From positions 30,742,122-30,806,121 of the forward strand of contig NC_092794.1 in the NCBI RefSeq assembly GCF_918797505.1: DNA of 64,000 nucleotides, in the 5' to 3' direction. The translations under genes and the position numbers were made by a program. Under the pieces are notes generated by a model. That model had not been told where the DNA came from. It searched no databases and worked only from the letters and a program-made list of their open reading frames with translations. This stretch comes from Bemisia tabaci. Taxonomy: Eukaryota > Arthropoda > Insecta > Hemiptera > Aleyrodidae. Shown here in pieces: positions 1 to 10,419 of this stretch (positions are counted from its first letter, which is position 1; each line of letters begins with the position of its first letter).

Positions 1-1620
1 CATGTAAATTACTGTCTCCTGTAAATAAATTATTTTGAAAACTCATAATACTCATTTAACCCTATTACATTCGGCCGCCGCCATTTTGAAAAGGACTAAA
101 TTTTCCGGAAAATCAATAGCAGAATCGTTTTATTCTTACCAAAAAGCATCAGGCTAACAAGGCTCATTCCAATCCGTCCAAAAAACGGAGATGCCGAATT
201 TCCGTTATTTTGAACTTTGACCGTCCCCATTTTGTGAAAAATCAACAATTTGACCTGCGGTGTGCGCCAAAATTGTTCGTTTTTTCTTGTCTTTTGAATG
301 AGACGTCACAAAGGGGATGAGGCTTGCCATTTAAAAAAAAAAAGGTGCCCCTTGCCCCCCTAAAAGAAGACTACCCCCCATCCCCCAGAAAAATTCGGCC
401 GGACCTAACAGTTGCTACTTTAGACCTACATACACCCCCAAAGTTTCTTATTTCTATGTTAAATAGGAAAAAAGTTACTGGGGTGGTAGGTGACTTTTGG
501 ATACTCTAGCACGATATCATCTCTAACGACATCACGAAACCGGAGAGAGGCCTTATCGGCAATGTTGCAGATGATACTGCTGTAGCAGAAAGAGACATAT
601 AAGTACATTTTTTATTTCTAACCATTAATTAAAATAATTTTTTGATGAAATGGTTGGACGAGTTTCTGTCAATGGTGCTCCTACACTCAACGCACCTAAA
701 TCTGGTCATACTGTTTTTATAAATTGGAAAATGCCGCAATTACCAGTTCTGATAGAAAATGAACAGGTTCCTCCCGTTTATAAGCGCTAGGTATTTAGAA
801 TTATGTGGACTCTACTACACTTACGATTACAGATAATATTATGTTTAAAGTGAAATAATTGAAAGAAAAGTATTTCAGAGATGTATCAGTTGTTACAAAA
901 AAGATTAAAATTGGCAAAGAAAAATAAAAATTTTACTATATAATCAAATATTAAAACCTACATAGCAGTATGTTTCACAACTGTGGGGTTATGCAAGTAA
1001 GTAATATATAAATAAAGTAGAAAGCTTCCAGTTGATGGTTCTATTAGATTTTTGTGGAGGACCTTGATTCCCGTAACGAACAAAGACATTAGGAGGGGAT
1101 TGGAGGCACCTACCCACATGGTTAGACAAGTGATTGTGGAAACAATGAGGAGATATGAATATGAACTAGAAAAACATTTTAAATGTGACATTTTGTTGGT
1201 GTGAACCTCGTAGATGGTACAATTTTAGTGAAAAAGTTAAAGAGATAGGAGATCTCCGAACTTCCGTCAAAAAGATATCTGCAAAGTATGAATGAGAGTG
1301 TAAACGGAGTGTGAGAGGAAGAATGTTCAGCAATGAAACAAGTATCTTAAAGGTTTTAATTTCTAAATAAAAAAAAGCAGAATTTTAAAATACTAGTTTT
1401 TCCGATAATTATTTTATTAGATATGTAACGTTGCTTTATATTTGTAATTCATTGAATTTCTTTTATGTAAATCACGTGGATAGATACCAGGATAGATACC
1501 ACGGCTGTGAAACACATCGATTTTAGCTTTCTAACGACATGTTGGTTTTTAATTTTGGTGCATTTGGGCGGCGAGAAATTGACTTTGACTGGAGCCACCC
1601 GTATTTCTTCGTTTTTGGAC
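1..1620. other. Gene-free AT-rich sequence with decayed repeat
   Basis: I see no gene here. Short ORFs such as 324-509 and 958-1191 have no recognisable domain. Positions 230-500 (a 'tgcggtgtgcgccaaaatt' phrase, then an A-run and C-rich tracts) resemble sequence at 16150-16290 and the arms of the foldback at 37744-39561. The stretch therefore probably includes a decayed mariner-like foldback fragment. Confidence 0.5.
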
Positions 1621-1626
1621 ATAGTT

Positions 1627-1917
1627 TCGAAAAATTCCTATGTGCCGGCGTTGTGTTGCTCAAAATTCAAAAATTATTATACCAAAAGAAAGCCGAGAGT
1701 GTGGTCTTTCTAACGGTGTACATGTTTTTTTTTTTTTTTTTTTTTTTTAACTTCAAAAACAGCCGAGATAAATGCAAGGGAACCGGCCGTCCGAGTGGGC
1801 GGAAAATTCCTTGAAATTATTGCGGTAAAATTCAGTTTATATTTGTAGGCGGCCAGTTGCTCCAAATTACAAAATCTATAGACCGTTAGAAAGCAAAAAG
1901 CAAGAGCTTTTTAACGG
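1627..1917 (+). repeat. Direct repeat copy a (uninterrupted)
   Basis: This segment starts near 'aaattcctatgtgccggcg', passes through a 24-T run at 1725-1748 and ends at 'agagctttttaacgg'. It is repeated in the same orientation at 2034-2711, so it is a local segmental duplication with a short spacer (1918-2033). It serves as the empty site for the MITE in the second copy: 'gtggtctttctaacgg' is continuous here and split there. No coding function is seen. Confidence 0.8.
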
Positions 1918-2033
1918 CAATTATTAGGCACCGGTGCCTAATAGTAATACAAATTTAACATCAATTACTGTACTTTTGAAATATTTGCATGCAACGTCTG
2001 TTGTTATTTATTTAGTATTTAATTCGAATGTGT

Positions 2034-2711
2034 AAAAATTCCTATGTGCCGGCGTTGTGTTGCTCAAAATTCAAAAATTATTATACCAATAGAAAGCTGA
2101 GAGTGTGGTCTTTCTAGAGTACCTGTATAGGGAGAGTGCTGACAGATCTGAAACTCCGAAAGTCCATCAGGCCTTCACCGATGCCTCCGCGAATAAAGTT
2201 AGGGCCCAAAAGGGCAGCCAACCTATGAATTTCAATTATCCAGAGCGATTTACTGATACTTTTGTTACGAACCGTCCTTTATTAAGCACGTGTTTGACTC
2301 AGTTTTTGCAGAAATTTACTCAATTTCGCGGAAGAACGCTCATTTCTGTACATTCTTGGCCATCTTGGTTAGAATTGGGATCTGCAGACTGGCAGTGAAA
2401 TTTTGTGCGTTAAAAGTTGGTTAGAAGGGTGGCTGCACTTTTGGGCCCTAAGCCCTCCATGAACCGATCTGTCGGTACTCTCCCTATACAGGTACTCTAG
2501 ATCTTTCTAACGGTGTGCATGTTTTTTTTTTGTTTTTTTTTACCTTCAAAAACAGCCGAGATAAATGCAAGGGAACCGGCCGTCCGAGTGGGCGGAAAAT
2601 TCCTTGAAATTGTTGCAGTAAAATTCAGTTTACATTTGTAGGCGGCCAGTTGCTCCAAATTACAAAATCTATAGACCGTTAGAAAGCTGAAAGCAAGAGC
2701 TTTTTAACGGT
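2034..2711 (+). repeat. Direct repeat copy b (interrupted by a hAT MITE)
   Basis: This is the second copy of the 1627-1917 segment, opened at 2114/2500 by the 385-bp MITE. The flanking halves (2034-2114 and 2508-2711) align closely with copy a, including the T-rich run and the 'agccgagataaatgcaaggg' phrase. Confidence 0.8.
2115..2499 (+). mobile_element. hAT-type MITE, family M385, copy 1
   Basis: A 385-bp non-coding element with inverted ends TAGAGTACCTGTATAG. It is flanked by GGTCTTTC (2107-2114) and GATCTTTC (2500-2507), an 8-bp target duplication with one mismatch. The uninterrupted target is visible at 1707-1720. The 8-bp duplication and the TAGAG end (hAT consensus YARNG) point to the hAT superfamily. 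The short ORF through it (2105-2398) has no recognisable domain. Other copies are at 5333, 23979 and 61468. Confidence 0.9.
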
Positions 2712-4136
2712 ATAATTGGATTTTAGTTTGCGATAAGATTTGTTCCTGAAAAAAATGGAAATCTCTTCGATTTCGTAATTTTTTTGAGAAAAAGACCTAA
2801 AAGTCGATATATATATATATTTCGAGGAGCTCGAACAACACATTTCGATTTTTGGCTAAAAACATAGTATTTTTACCCTACTTGAAGATACCGAAGAGAT
2901 CGGAGATGTACATTCACTTTTCATATAACTTTCCTTCAACGGAGCCGTGAGTGGTCATACTCTGTTCAGAAGATTTTGTGAGGAAGCGCTGTTTCTTTCA
3001 CAAATATTAAGGACCCTGCGAAACGCTAATAACTGCGAGCATTCACGAGATAAGTGTCAGAGGGAATTAACAGCACTGCAAACAGTTGCAATAGTTCAAC
3101 TTGAAAATTTCCCAATCACCTACAGGAGCATTGCTACCACGTTTTGTACCGATAATTTCAAGTAATTTTAAAACTTGGTAATAAAAAAAGAAAAATCTCG
3201 AGGTAACCATTTTTTACGAGAAAAATACGTAAAAAATAAACTTCAATCTCTCAATATTTCTTCACAATTTTAGAACCGAATTGTTTATGTACCTACCTTT
3301 GATTCTTGAACTGTTTCTGTTCAGGAATTTTCTAAGAATTTTTATTTCATAAAAAAGAAACTCATCAAAATGACCAGTTCTGCGCTTTTTACAAATACCC
3401 AATTTTACGATGCTACTAGTAATATCAGTTCATGCCAAACGTATTAGTAGACGAACGGAACCGATAAGAAAATGCAATTTGAGATGATACCTGGGGGGAT
3501 GAGTCCACGCTATAGAAAATCCGAAGCTCTGTCCGGGGGCTTTCGTCAGCTTCCGGGTCGTTGTAAAGGGCGTTCGGCCTCCTCTCCGGCTCTCCAATTT
3601 TGATCCTGGTGGATCCAACTCCAGGTGTCGCAAGAATAGACTGTCCTCGGGATCTGCACAAATTTATTCACACGAGACCAGGGATGAGTTTCAGTCAATA
3701 TGTCTGGGGTCATTAAGGACCTATTGCCTGCCAATTTTTTTTCTTTTGGCAAAGCCACATACAGCTTTAGAGAGACGCCTGAGTCCTTTATATTGGAAAA
3801 GGGTCAACTCTGGACACAAAATTCTTCAAAGTACAAAACGGAAAAAACTACGAAAGGTGTGAAAAAGCGAAAACAGGAAAGATATATTTGATCTTATGGG
3901 GCCAGTATTAAGAGACACTCTAAACGCTAAAGTTGTGAGCACAAAGGGTTGACGAATAGGTGTCGCTGCCACTCAGCCACGGACACTTGCATAAGGGTAA
4001 AGGCTAATTTAGTACTAATAGCTAAGCGTCCCCGGATCCGGTTCAGTGATTGGAGGCAATGATACTCTTGCAATTCTGTACATCATTCAGTTTCACAATG
4101 AAGGATACAACAATAACACATCACAACAAATTTCGG
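2712..4136. other. Gene-free stretch
   Basis: No gene is recognised. There is a (TA)n run near 2810-2820. Overlapping ORFs at 3425-3758 (minus) and 2947-3165 (plus) give no known domain. Near 3960-3990 the minus strand has a weak tRNA-Ser-like A box ('tggctgagtggcagcgac') without a convincing B box. Confidence 0.4.
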
Positions 4137-4548
4137 GTTTTGGTTTGTCCTTCGAACCAAACCAATTTTTTTCGATTCCTAGGTATTAAAGAAGACCGAA
4201 AATGACCATATTAACTTCAGGAAAATGGACTGGTCCTCAGGGCGCCGCCAATTTGAATTTTTTAAAATTGAGAAAACCCATGATTAGATTTTTGCAAATA
4301 TCTCCCTCAACGGTTCATCTCAGGAAGAAAAACAAAAACCCAGCGGAAAGAGCATGAAATTTCCTACCGAAATCATCCTCCTTTGTTTTTTCTAACTTAA
4401 TTTTTTGGTCGTGAAATTAACGTTTTCTTAAAAAATTAGCTTAAAAAAGGCGCATTATTGCTGATTTTAGGAGAAACTATGCTTCATGCCTCCAGCCACG
4501 ATTATCTGAAAAAAAAACTGTTATGCTCAATGAAAAGAGCGTAAAAGA
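4137..4548 (+). repeat. Left half (L) of a dispersed repeat split by a 4.6-kb insertion
   Basis: L runs from 'gtttgtccttcgaaccaaacc' to 'aaaagagcgtaaaag'. It matches the reverse complement of about 14575-15020. At 14.2-15.0 kb, L is joined directly to the partner half R (here 9148-9440), so the DNA between them in this copy looks inserted. Confidence 0.7.
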
Positions 4549-4683
4549 GCCTCCCTAAAAAAGTGCCTTTTCTGGCCCCTTTTGGGGAACCCGGGGATTT
4601 CGTTCGTTTGTGGCTTAAATGAAACCTTATGATGAGGTTAGCCTCCAGTAAAAATTTTATCTTAAGTTTACGTCTAGTTTCCG

Positions 4684-5235
4684 AGATACAGCGTTGCAAA
4701 GTTGGCATATTTGAGCGTTAAAATTCTCATATTTTCAAGTATCTTATTTTCTGAGAACGATTCAATTGGATGTTTTATGATATTTTGTGACATTATATCA
4801 AATGTTAGTATTATTATCGAATGTATATTTCTATTGAAATATTAATACTGCTAATTCTGTTAATACAGCGTTGCAAAGTTGACATAAAAAATCTATAAAA
4901 AATGTTCATTTTATCAAGTTTCTTAATTAAAAACAAACTTAGTGAACGCTAAAAGATATGTTTTTGAGGTTTAGATGCAATTTTATGATAGATTAAGTAT
5001 TTTGTTAAAGTTTGACTCAGAATGTAAGTATAGTTATAACGATACAGAGTTGCAAAGTTTATGTATTTGAGCCTTAAAAATGTCTTTATTTTTATATTCT
5101 GTGTTAAAGAAGCTACTTTCGTAGAATTTAATAACGATTTGAGGCAGAAAATCAACCATTTATGTCATCTGTAGATGAATGTCTGTATTTGAAGAAGAAT
5201 ACTTTGACGGGTGATGATACAGCGTTGCCATGCTT
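4684..5235 (+). repeat. Left-arm iterated module, about 178 bp period
   Basis: Four occurrences of 'TACAG(C/A)GTTGC' start near 4686, 4864, 5043 and 5218. The first three are followed by 'aaagttgrcat'-like sequence. Regular subterminal repeats of this kind are often transposase-binding arrays in large-armed transposons; that role is inferred. Confidence 0.65.
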
Positions 5236-5332
5236 AAAACTGAACTCTATATGGATTATGATTTTTTCTTGTTGAACACGACTTCAATGGGTATCGTAAC
5301 TCGTATCAACGCAAAATATCAAGGGCTGATGT

Positions 5333-5715
5333 TAGAGTACCTGTATAGGGAGAGTAGCGACAGATCTGAAACTCCGAAAGTCCATCAGGCCTTCACCGAT
5401 GCCTCCGCGAATAAAGTTGGGGCCCAAAAGGGCAGCCAACCTATGAATTTCGAATGTCCAGAGCGATTTACAAATACAATTGTTACGAACCGTCGTTTAG
5501 AAAGCATGTATTTGATTTACTTTTTGCATAAATTTACTTATTTTTTAAAGAACGCTCATTTATGTACATTCATAGCCATCTTGGTTAGAATTGAAATCTG
5601 TAGGCTGGCAGTGAAATTTTGTGTGTTAGAAGTTGCTCAGAAGGGTGGCTGCACTTTTGGGCCCTAAGCCCTCCATGAACCGATCTGTCGCTACTCTCCC
5701 TATACAGGTACTCTA
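5333..5715 (+). mobile_element. hAT-type MITE, family M385, copy 2
   Basis: A 383-bp copy with TAGAGTACCTGTATAG inverted ends and a perfect 8-bp target duplication GCTGATGT (5325-5332 and 5716-5723). It lies inside the candidate 4.6-kb transposon, so it is the younger insertion. The 145-codon ORF through it has no recognisable domain. Confidence 0.93.
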
Positions 5716-5723
5716 GCTGATGT

Positions 5724-6640
5724 CAGTCCCAGGTAACGATTGGTTTTGGAAAAAATACTGCTGCCAAGTTTATTCATAATTCTTTGCAAACGAAAAATAA
5801 TAAAATGATTTTAAAATAAACATGCTTCTAATTTAATTTTTTTAATTTTTTTTATTTATTTAACTTTTTTGTGATTTTTTATCTTTTGGAACTTTTTGTC
5901 ATGGGAACGGAGTTCCCCATGATATTAGAATCGTTCCGTTGCTTTCGCTATGGGATTCCCTATACCTCTGCGACCTTGAGCGTTTCGCCCAGTCTCCGAT
6001 TTTTGGTTGATTTTCCGATGTATCAAAAACCGTTGTATTTTTTAGCCAATCATGTCTCTACGTCAAGTTGTGTTGATTGCTAAAATTCGCTTTCAGCTAG
6101 TTTTTTTCCACCTTCAGATGTCGTGTCTGACTGGTAAATCTGCGCAGATCCACGAAGTTCCGTTTTTGGGCAAATTCTTTTTTTTGGGAGGTTTTCATTG
6201 ATTATTTTTCGCCATCAGTTTTCTGTTCGTTGGTGCAAAAGATCGCCTACCTCGTTGCTTTTGAGAAGCCGCCATTATCCCACCTCAAATTTTACAAATA
6301 GAAATAAAGAAATTATAACTATTGTGCAAGGTGGAAAACTGCTCTGGAGGACCCGTTACGGATATATGAGCCAAAATTGGAACTCGACTGATTGATTTAT
6401 TCCATGAATACAGAAATATTGCCTCAGCTTACTGCCGCGATCGCGAATGCATTCTGGGATGAAACTCGAGACACATGATAGCATAGGCAAACAATGTCTC
6501 ACAGAGAAAGGCAGTTAGCTCTTTTTCTCATATCTCAGAGGCTACGAAGACGCGAATCGCTCAAGGACAACTCTTGTGATAAGTCCCGCCCATCGTTCGA
6601 GTCTTTTAAATGCTATTTTTACTCATCATGCTGTGGTTCT
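5724..6640. other. Gene-free interior of the 4.6-kb element
   Basis: AT-rich. ORFs at 5871-6083 and 6198-6395 have no recognisable domain. The phrase 'ggaactttttgtcatgggaacgg' near 5889 is reminiscent of the arm sequence seen at 41210-41225, but the match is short. Confidence 0.35.
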
Positions 6641-6740
6641 GAGATAGCCTGGTTGACTGAGGCGCCCTATTTTTTTGGTAAGGTGCGGGCAATAGGTGAT
6701 CGGGAGTTCGATACCCGGCGATGGGAGTTAATTTTTAATG
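6641..6740 (+). ncRNA. tRNA-like SINE head
   Basis: 'gcctggttgactgaggcgccct' could serve as an A box, and 'gggagttcgatacccg' is a good B box (consensus GGTTCGANTCC) about 65 bp downstream. No clean acceptor-stem pairing or intact anticodon arm is seen, so this is probably a tRNA-derived SINE or pseudogene, not a working tRNA. Confidence 0.4.
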
Positions 6741-7935
6741 GTTGTATTGAATGTTTTAGACCAATCATCAAAAAATAATTAATACTAGATGATAAATGTA
6801 CAAATATTTTCTCGTGAGTTAATATGTTAAACAAAAATACTGGAATATACCTCCTTCATATAATTAGCCACATGTTTCCCCAAATTAATGACGTTATTTT
6901 TTTTTTTTTCAATAAAGTTTATTTGCATTCAACGTTCGTAAGTTAAGCAAGATGTACCTATTGATACAAATAGAAAGACATGAAAATAGTATGCCTAACT
7001 TGGACTAGAATCAGTGTATCTCTGAAGACAAAAGCTAAGTTTTTTGATACAGAAATACTAATATATTCATCCGTTATATAATCAGGGAGATGTTGACCCA
7101 AATATTGATGTATATTTTCTCTGTTCGCCCAAATTAATTATGGTATTTTCTTTTTTCAAAAAATAAATAAAGCAATGACATGAAAGTAGTATAAAGCACA
7201 TCAAACATTTCAGTTACATCTATTTGAATGAAAAAATGGCAACTTAGGAGGCACATAGGTCACTTATGATGCGTATTCGGGCATATGTGTAGAGTAAAAA
7301 TATCATACTTTACGCCGAAAAAGCGAAACTGAAAGTTAAATGCGTTAACTTCCGAAAACCATGTATAATCCAACGAAAATAAATAATTGGTAAATAACAG
7401 CTTTCTTGTATGCAAAGAAAAAAAAAATTAAAAATGTTAAAAAAGAGATGTTGACACAAAATTACATAGCCCCTTCAATTCTAAAGATACTGCAAACGAA
7501 CTGTACCTTACAATTTTCATATCCCAGAAGCCAAAGTTCCCATGACGAATATTGCTATCGCTAGCGATTGCAAAAACCAACTTGTTTTATATTTATTTAT
7601 CAATTTCCGTGAAAATATTTTCTTCAAATAACACATGAGTATAGTCTTGCCTTCAAATATATAGCAAATACCTCAACATGTTGCCGATTTTGTACTTTTA
7701 CCAAGTATTTCAATTATTTTGAGGCATCTGGATGAAAGATATGTTTTCAAAAGCACCGTATGAATGCCAGGTCCGTAATTTAATTCATTCGGAAACTCAG
7801 TTGTCGGATCAGGATGAAAACTCAAGGAACGGATGCAAATAATGACGGAAGCGCAATGAATGTACAGACTCCCAAGAACGAGGATTATATCTTCGGAATG
7901 GTGATGCAAACATCGCATATTCTTAGGTTCGGTGT
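6741..7935. other. Gene-free AT-rich stretch with a weak direct duplication
   Basis: About 6836-7000 and 7051-7200 share a diverged direct repeat ('ccaaattaatgacgttatttt' against 'ccaaattaattatggtatttt', with shared flanks). No gene is seen. The minus-strand ORF 7673-7918 has no recognisable domain. Confidence 0.35.
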
Positions 7936-7969
7936 CTATATTTCACTATATCGGGCGCATCCCAAATAC

Positions 7970-8407
7970 TTACCATAATATTGTCATTATGTGGCTGCAG
8001 CAGCCAACAGTTCTTGAATGACTTTCACAGGGACAGAACCACTCTCGTATTGCATCTACCCCTGCTTTAGCTTTATCAGTTAGGATAAAAATGTGATTAT
8101 GTTTACTACTGCGGTAGCGCGATTTCATGCTTGCCTTGACGAGTAATGGCTGAGTAACCAGGATACCGTATTTCCCGAAGTCTAAACCTGCTGTTCTATG
8201 TTTCACTGGTGGTTCAAACTTATGTATAAGAAAAATGCCTTCATTTTGATGCTCAGCATAATATGACATTGCATTGTTGATCTGATAAGGCTCAAGACTT
8301 AGCTGATAAAAATCATCCAAAGAAAGTTTGGGAAACTCTAATTGCTCGTTGTTCATGTCATTATCTAATAAAGTATATTCAAGATCTACGTAAGCTTTCT
8401 TCACCAT
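7970..8407 (-). CDS. SWIM-type zinc-finger protein, partial ORF
   Basis: The 145-codon ORF ends with a SWIM-like signature: C125-x-C127, then C137-x-H139, in the context 'WFCPC...RTVGCCSHIMTILW'. SWIM domains are small zinc-binding modules found in MULE-type transposases and other DNA- or protein-binding proteins. From memory, insects have many TE-associated proteins ending in a similar SWIM block. The preceding 'FYQLSLEPYQINNAMSYYAEH' region also fits that impression. The stop follows Trp145 directly and the junction reads TGG TAAGT. This is either a premature TAA (the frame continues as VFGMRPI before a TAG near 7940) or an exon ending at a GTAAGT donor. The first Met at 8407 is simply the first available; the true N-terminus may lie in an upstream exon. 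The ORF lies inside the candidate 4.6-kb transposon, so I infer it is element-derived. Confidence 0.5.
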   Translation of the reverse strand: MVKKAYVDLEYTLLDNDMNNEQLEFPKLSLDDFYQLSLEPYQINNAMSYYAEHQNEGIFLIHKFEPPVKHRTAGLDFGKYGILVTQPLLVKASMKSRYRSSKHNHIFILTDKAKAGVDAIREWFCPCESHSRTVGCCSHIMTILW

Positions 8408-8669
8408 ATTTCTTCACCTTTCACTTAGACTATACGTTTTAAAATCAGATAATTATTGGAAGTATCCTTATTTTAAACTTATTTTATAATGGAATTACAA
8501 GAGAAACTTAAAGAAAATTGGAAACAGTGCCATTTTAATTCCAATTTTCACCTAGAATTGACAAAAGTTCTCTACATTTCTTTGCTTCACAATATTACGT
8601 ATCGACGATTGTTCTGTTTCGTCTTCAATAAAATAACAACAGAAAATAGACATTTTCCCAGATAAAAGT

Positions 8670-9030
8670 TGAAAACTTCGCAACACTGTATTATCGTATC
8701 CTTTTAAAAATTATACTATGCATCTACAAGTATCACTAATGTTGATTCTATATGCCCCAAACTACAGTTAGTTCTTGAGTGATAGCGGTTTGTGAATGAA
8801 ACTTTAAAAAATAAGCATTTTAAAGCTGAAAAATGTAAACTTAGGAACGTTGTATGCCAAAACAAGGCTTACGCATAAGTCAAACCTCTTACTGTAGACT
8901 TTTTATATTATAATTTTTTGTGTGCGCTTCGTGCAAATATTGTAAAGTCTTTTTGGAAAAAAATCCATAAAAAATATGAGAGTTTAAAAGCTCAAATATA
9001 CCGACTTTGCAACACTGTATCTCGGAAACA
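8670..9030 (-). repeat. Right-arm iterated module, about 165 bp period
   Basis: Inverted copies of the left-arm motif ('TTGCAACACTGTAT' near 9008, a diverged 'GGAACGTTGTAT' near 8844, 'TCGCAACACTGTAT' near 8678). With the left arm they form the long inverted ends of the 4.6-kb element. Confidence 0.55.
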
Positions 9031-9147
9031 AGACATATACTCAAACTAAAATTTTTATTGGATGCTTGTCTCATCATAAGGATTCATTTATGCCACATAT
9101 GAATGAAATCCCCGGGTTCCCGAGAAGGGGCCATTTTTGGGGAGGCC

Positions 9148-9440
9148 TTTAACTGCTATAAAACATATGTCAATAGCTCCTAAACTTGATTTAATCCTGT
9201 GACACAGTAGTTTATTAGCTCCGCCCTTAAAGTGTGATTTTTTCGACCATTTTCCTTAGAATCACGAAAAAAAGAGAAAAAAACCTAAAAACGTGACCCG
9301 AACTGTGTAAAAAGGTGGCAAACTAGTGCTGGGTCCACACTTTTTAGAAAATAAAACCAAAAAGTTCCAAAAGTTTCAATTGGAGTCAAACATTTTGAGC
9401 TCTAATGGATAACCAGTGCGGCAGTACATAACTAAAGAGG
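9148..9440 (+). repeat. Right half (R) of the dispersed repeat split by the 4.6-kb element
   Basis: R matches the reverse complement of about 14210-14560, including 'gtgacccgaactg', 'aaggtggcaaa' and 'caattggagtcaaa'. It joins directly to L in the 14-kb copy. Confidence 0.7.
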
Positions 9441-9510
9441 AAGAGCGTTCAGCTTAGGCAGTTAGCATTAGAATATTAAGTAGAGGTCACGGCGAGAGAT
9501 CTATAAGAAC

Positions 9511-9868
9511 TACAAAAACCCTCAAAACATTTTTAGAGCAAAAAAACCGGTCGAGGAAATTGACGTGTCACTTCTTTTTAATCAAATATAAGATAGGCAA
9601 AAACCTGTGATGAATTCCCAAGGTCCACTAAGACTAATAATCATCAAAAAGTTCCAAAAACTTACTCGAAAGGAAAAAAATAAAATGAAAAAGAAATCCC
9701 TTGTCAAAAATAAATAAAAAACCGACTTTGAGATAAATCCTTCGAATGAACTTGAAATCACAAAATCGGTCGAGAATGTTAACTGAAATTTTTCCCCCTT
9801 CAATTATGAGCTCCGCAACAAGCGTGACTCGCTTGTGCCTTTTCATACACGAGCCGCACGAATTCATC
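9511..9868 (-). repeat. Single arm of the 1.3-kb foldback family
   Basis: The sequence from 'actacaaaaaccctcaaaac' to 'gagccgcacgaattcatc' matches the left arm of the complete foldback at 40042-41361 and, inverted, its right arm. Only one arm is present here. ORFs in it (9582-9870) recur in the other copies and are arm sequence, not genes. Confidence 0.75.
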
Positions 9869-9874
9869 AAGGCT

Positions 9875-10087
9875 GAGGCTCATATTCCAGTAATTTTTAG
9901 ACTTTAGTAGTGAGAATACATTCTGTGATGTAAATGCTGCTTCCTTTGGAGTTTGGCACAATTTCGGTGTAATTTCGTTGACGTAATTTACCGGAATTAC
10001 ATCTATCGCTTAGGTCAGGTATTGACATAAACATGACGACATAACCTCACTTAAAAAGTCGTCACATATCGTTCAATAAAATAATGA
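9875..10087 (+). repeat. Repeat R1, 5' part (interrupted copy)
   Basis: It begins 'gaggctcatattccag' and matches 43211-43430 almost base for base. It continues after the 2.9-kb insertion at 13018. The 43-kb copy shows the two parts joined ('cgataaaataaagatatcacttg'). Confidence 0.85.
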
Positions 10088-10109
10088 TAACTATGGCATC
10101 ATTTTCGTA

Positions 10110-10380
10110 ACCCAGGAAAGAAATATTTTCCTGTGGAAAGAAAAACTTTTTCACAAGGGGGAAAAACTTTTCTCACTGGAAAAGAAATTTTTTTTAAAAG
10201 AGGAAAGAAAATTTTTATAAGGGGAGAAACTTTTTCTAAGAGGAGATCTCGAGCGAGAGGAAAAGTTTCTTTTTCCCGCATGAGAAAAAAAAAAATTTCC
10301 CCCGGTCGAACAAAAATATTTCAACCCGCGCAAGAAAAATGTTTCTCCACGCGCTACAGAAAGTATTTCTTTCCGAGCAG
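10110..10380 (+). repeat. Purine-rich minisatellite in the left arm
   Basis: Irregular units of the type 'ggaaagaaaaactttttcac', about 20-30 bp long, with G/A-rich cores and T runs. It is mirrored in inverse orientation at 12835-13000. Confidence 0.65.
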
Positions 10381-10419
10381 TGCTTCGCATGGTTGCCAAA
10401 CCTAGCCGATATACTCGAC

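Larger units (their letters stand above)
4549..9147. mobile_element. Candidate 4.6-kb DNA transposon with iterated inverted arms and a SWIM ORF
   Basis: The ends are inverted: GCCTCCCTAAAAA on the left, and the complement of TTTTTGGGGAGGC on the right. Similarity continues inward through 'gggaacccggggattt'. The left arm repeats a 'gatacagcgttgcaaag' motif near 4684, 4862, 5041 and 5216, about 175-179 bp apart. The right arm has inverted versions near 9015, 8850 (diverged) and 8686, about 165 bp apart. An L-R junction without this segment occurs in reverse orientation at 14.2-15.0 kb, which supports insertion. Target duplication is unclear. Inside are a SWIM-domain ORF (7970-8407), a hAT MITE (5333-5715) and a tRNA-like segment (6641-6740). 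No transposase catalytic domain is visible, so the superfamily is unassigned. Confidence 0.6.

Noticed and set aside
2105..2398. 97-codon ORF, with a similar 145-codon ORF at 5230-5667 and an 86-codon ORF at 61491-61751
   Set aside because: These are the same non-coding M385 MITE read in one frame in each copy. Similarity among them reflects the element, not selection on a protein.
3955..3995. Possible tRNA-Ser on the minus strand
   Set aside because: Only the D-arm-like 'tggctgagtggcagcgac' fits; no B box or stems were found.
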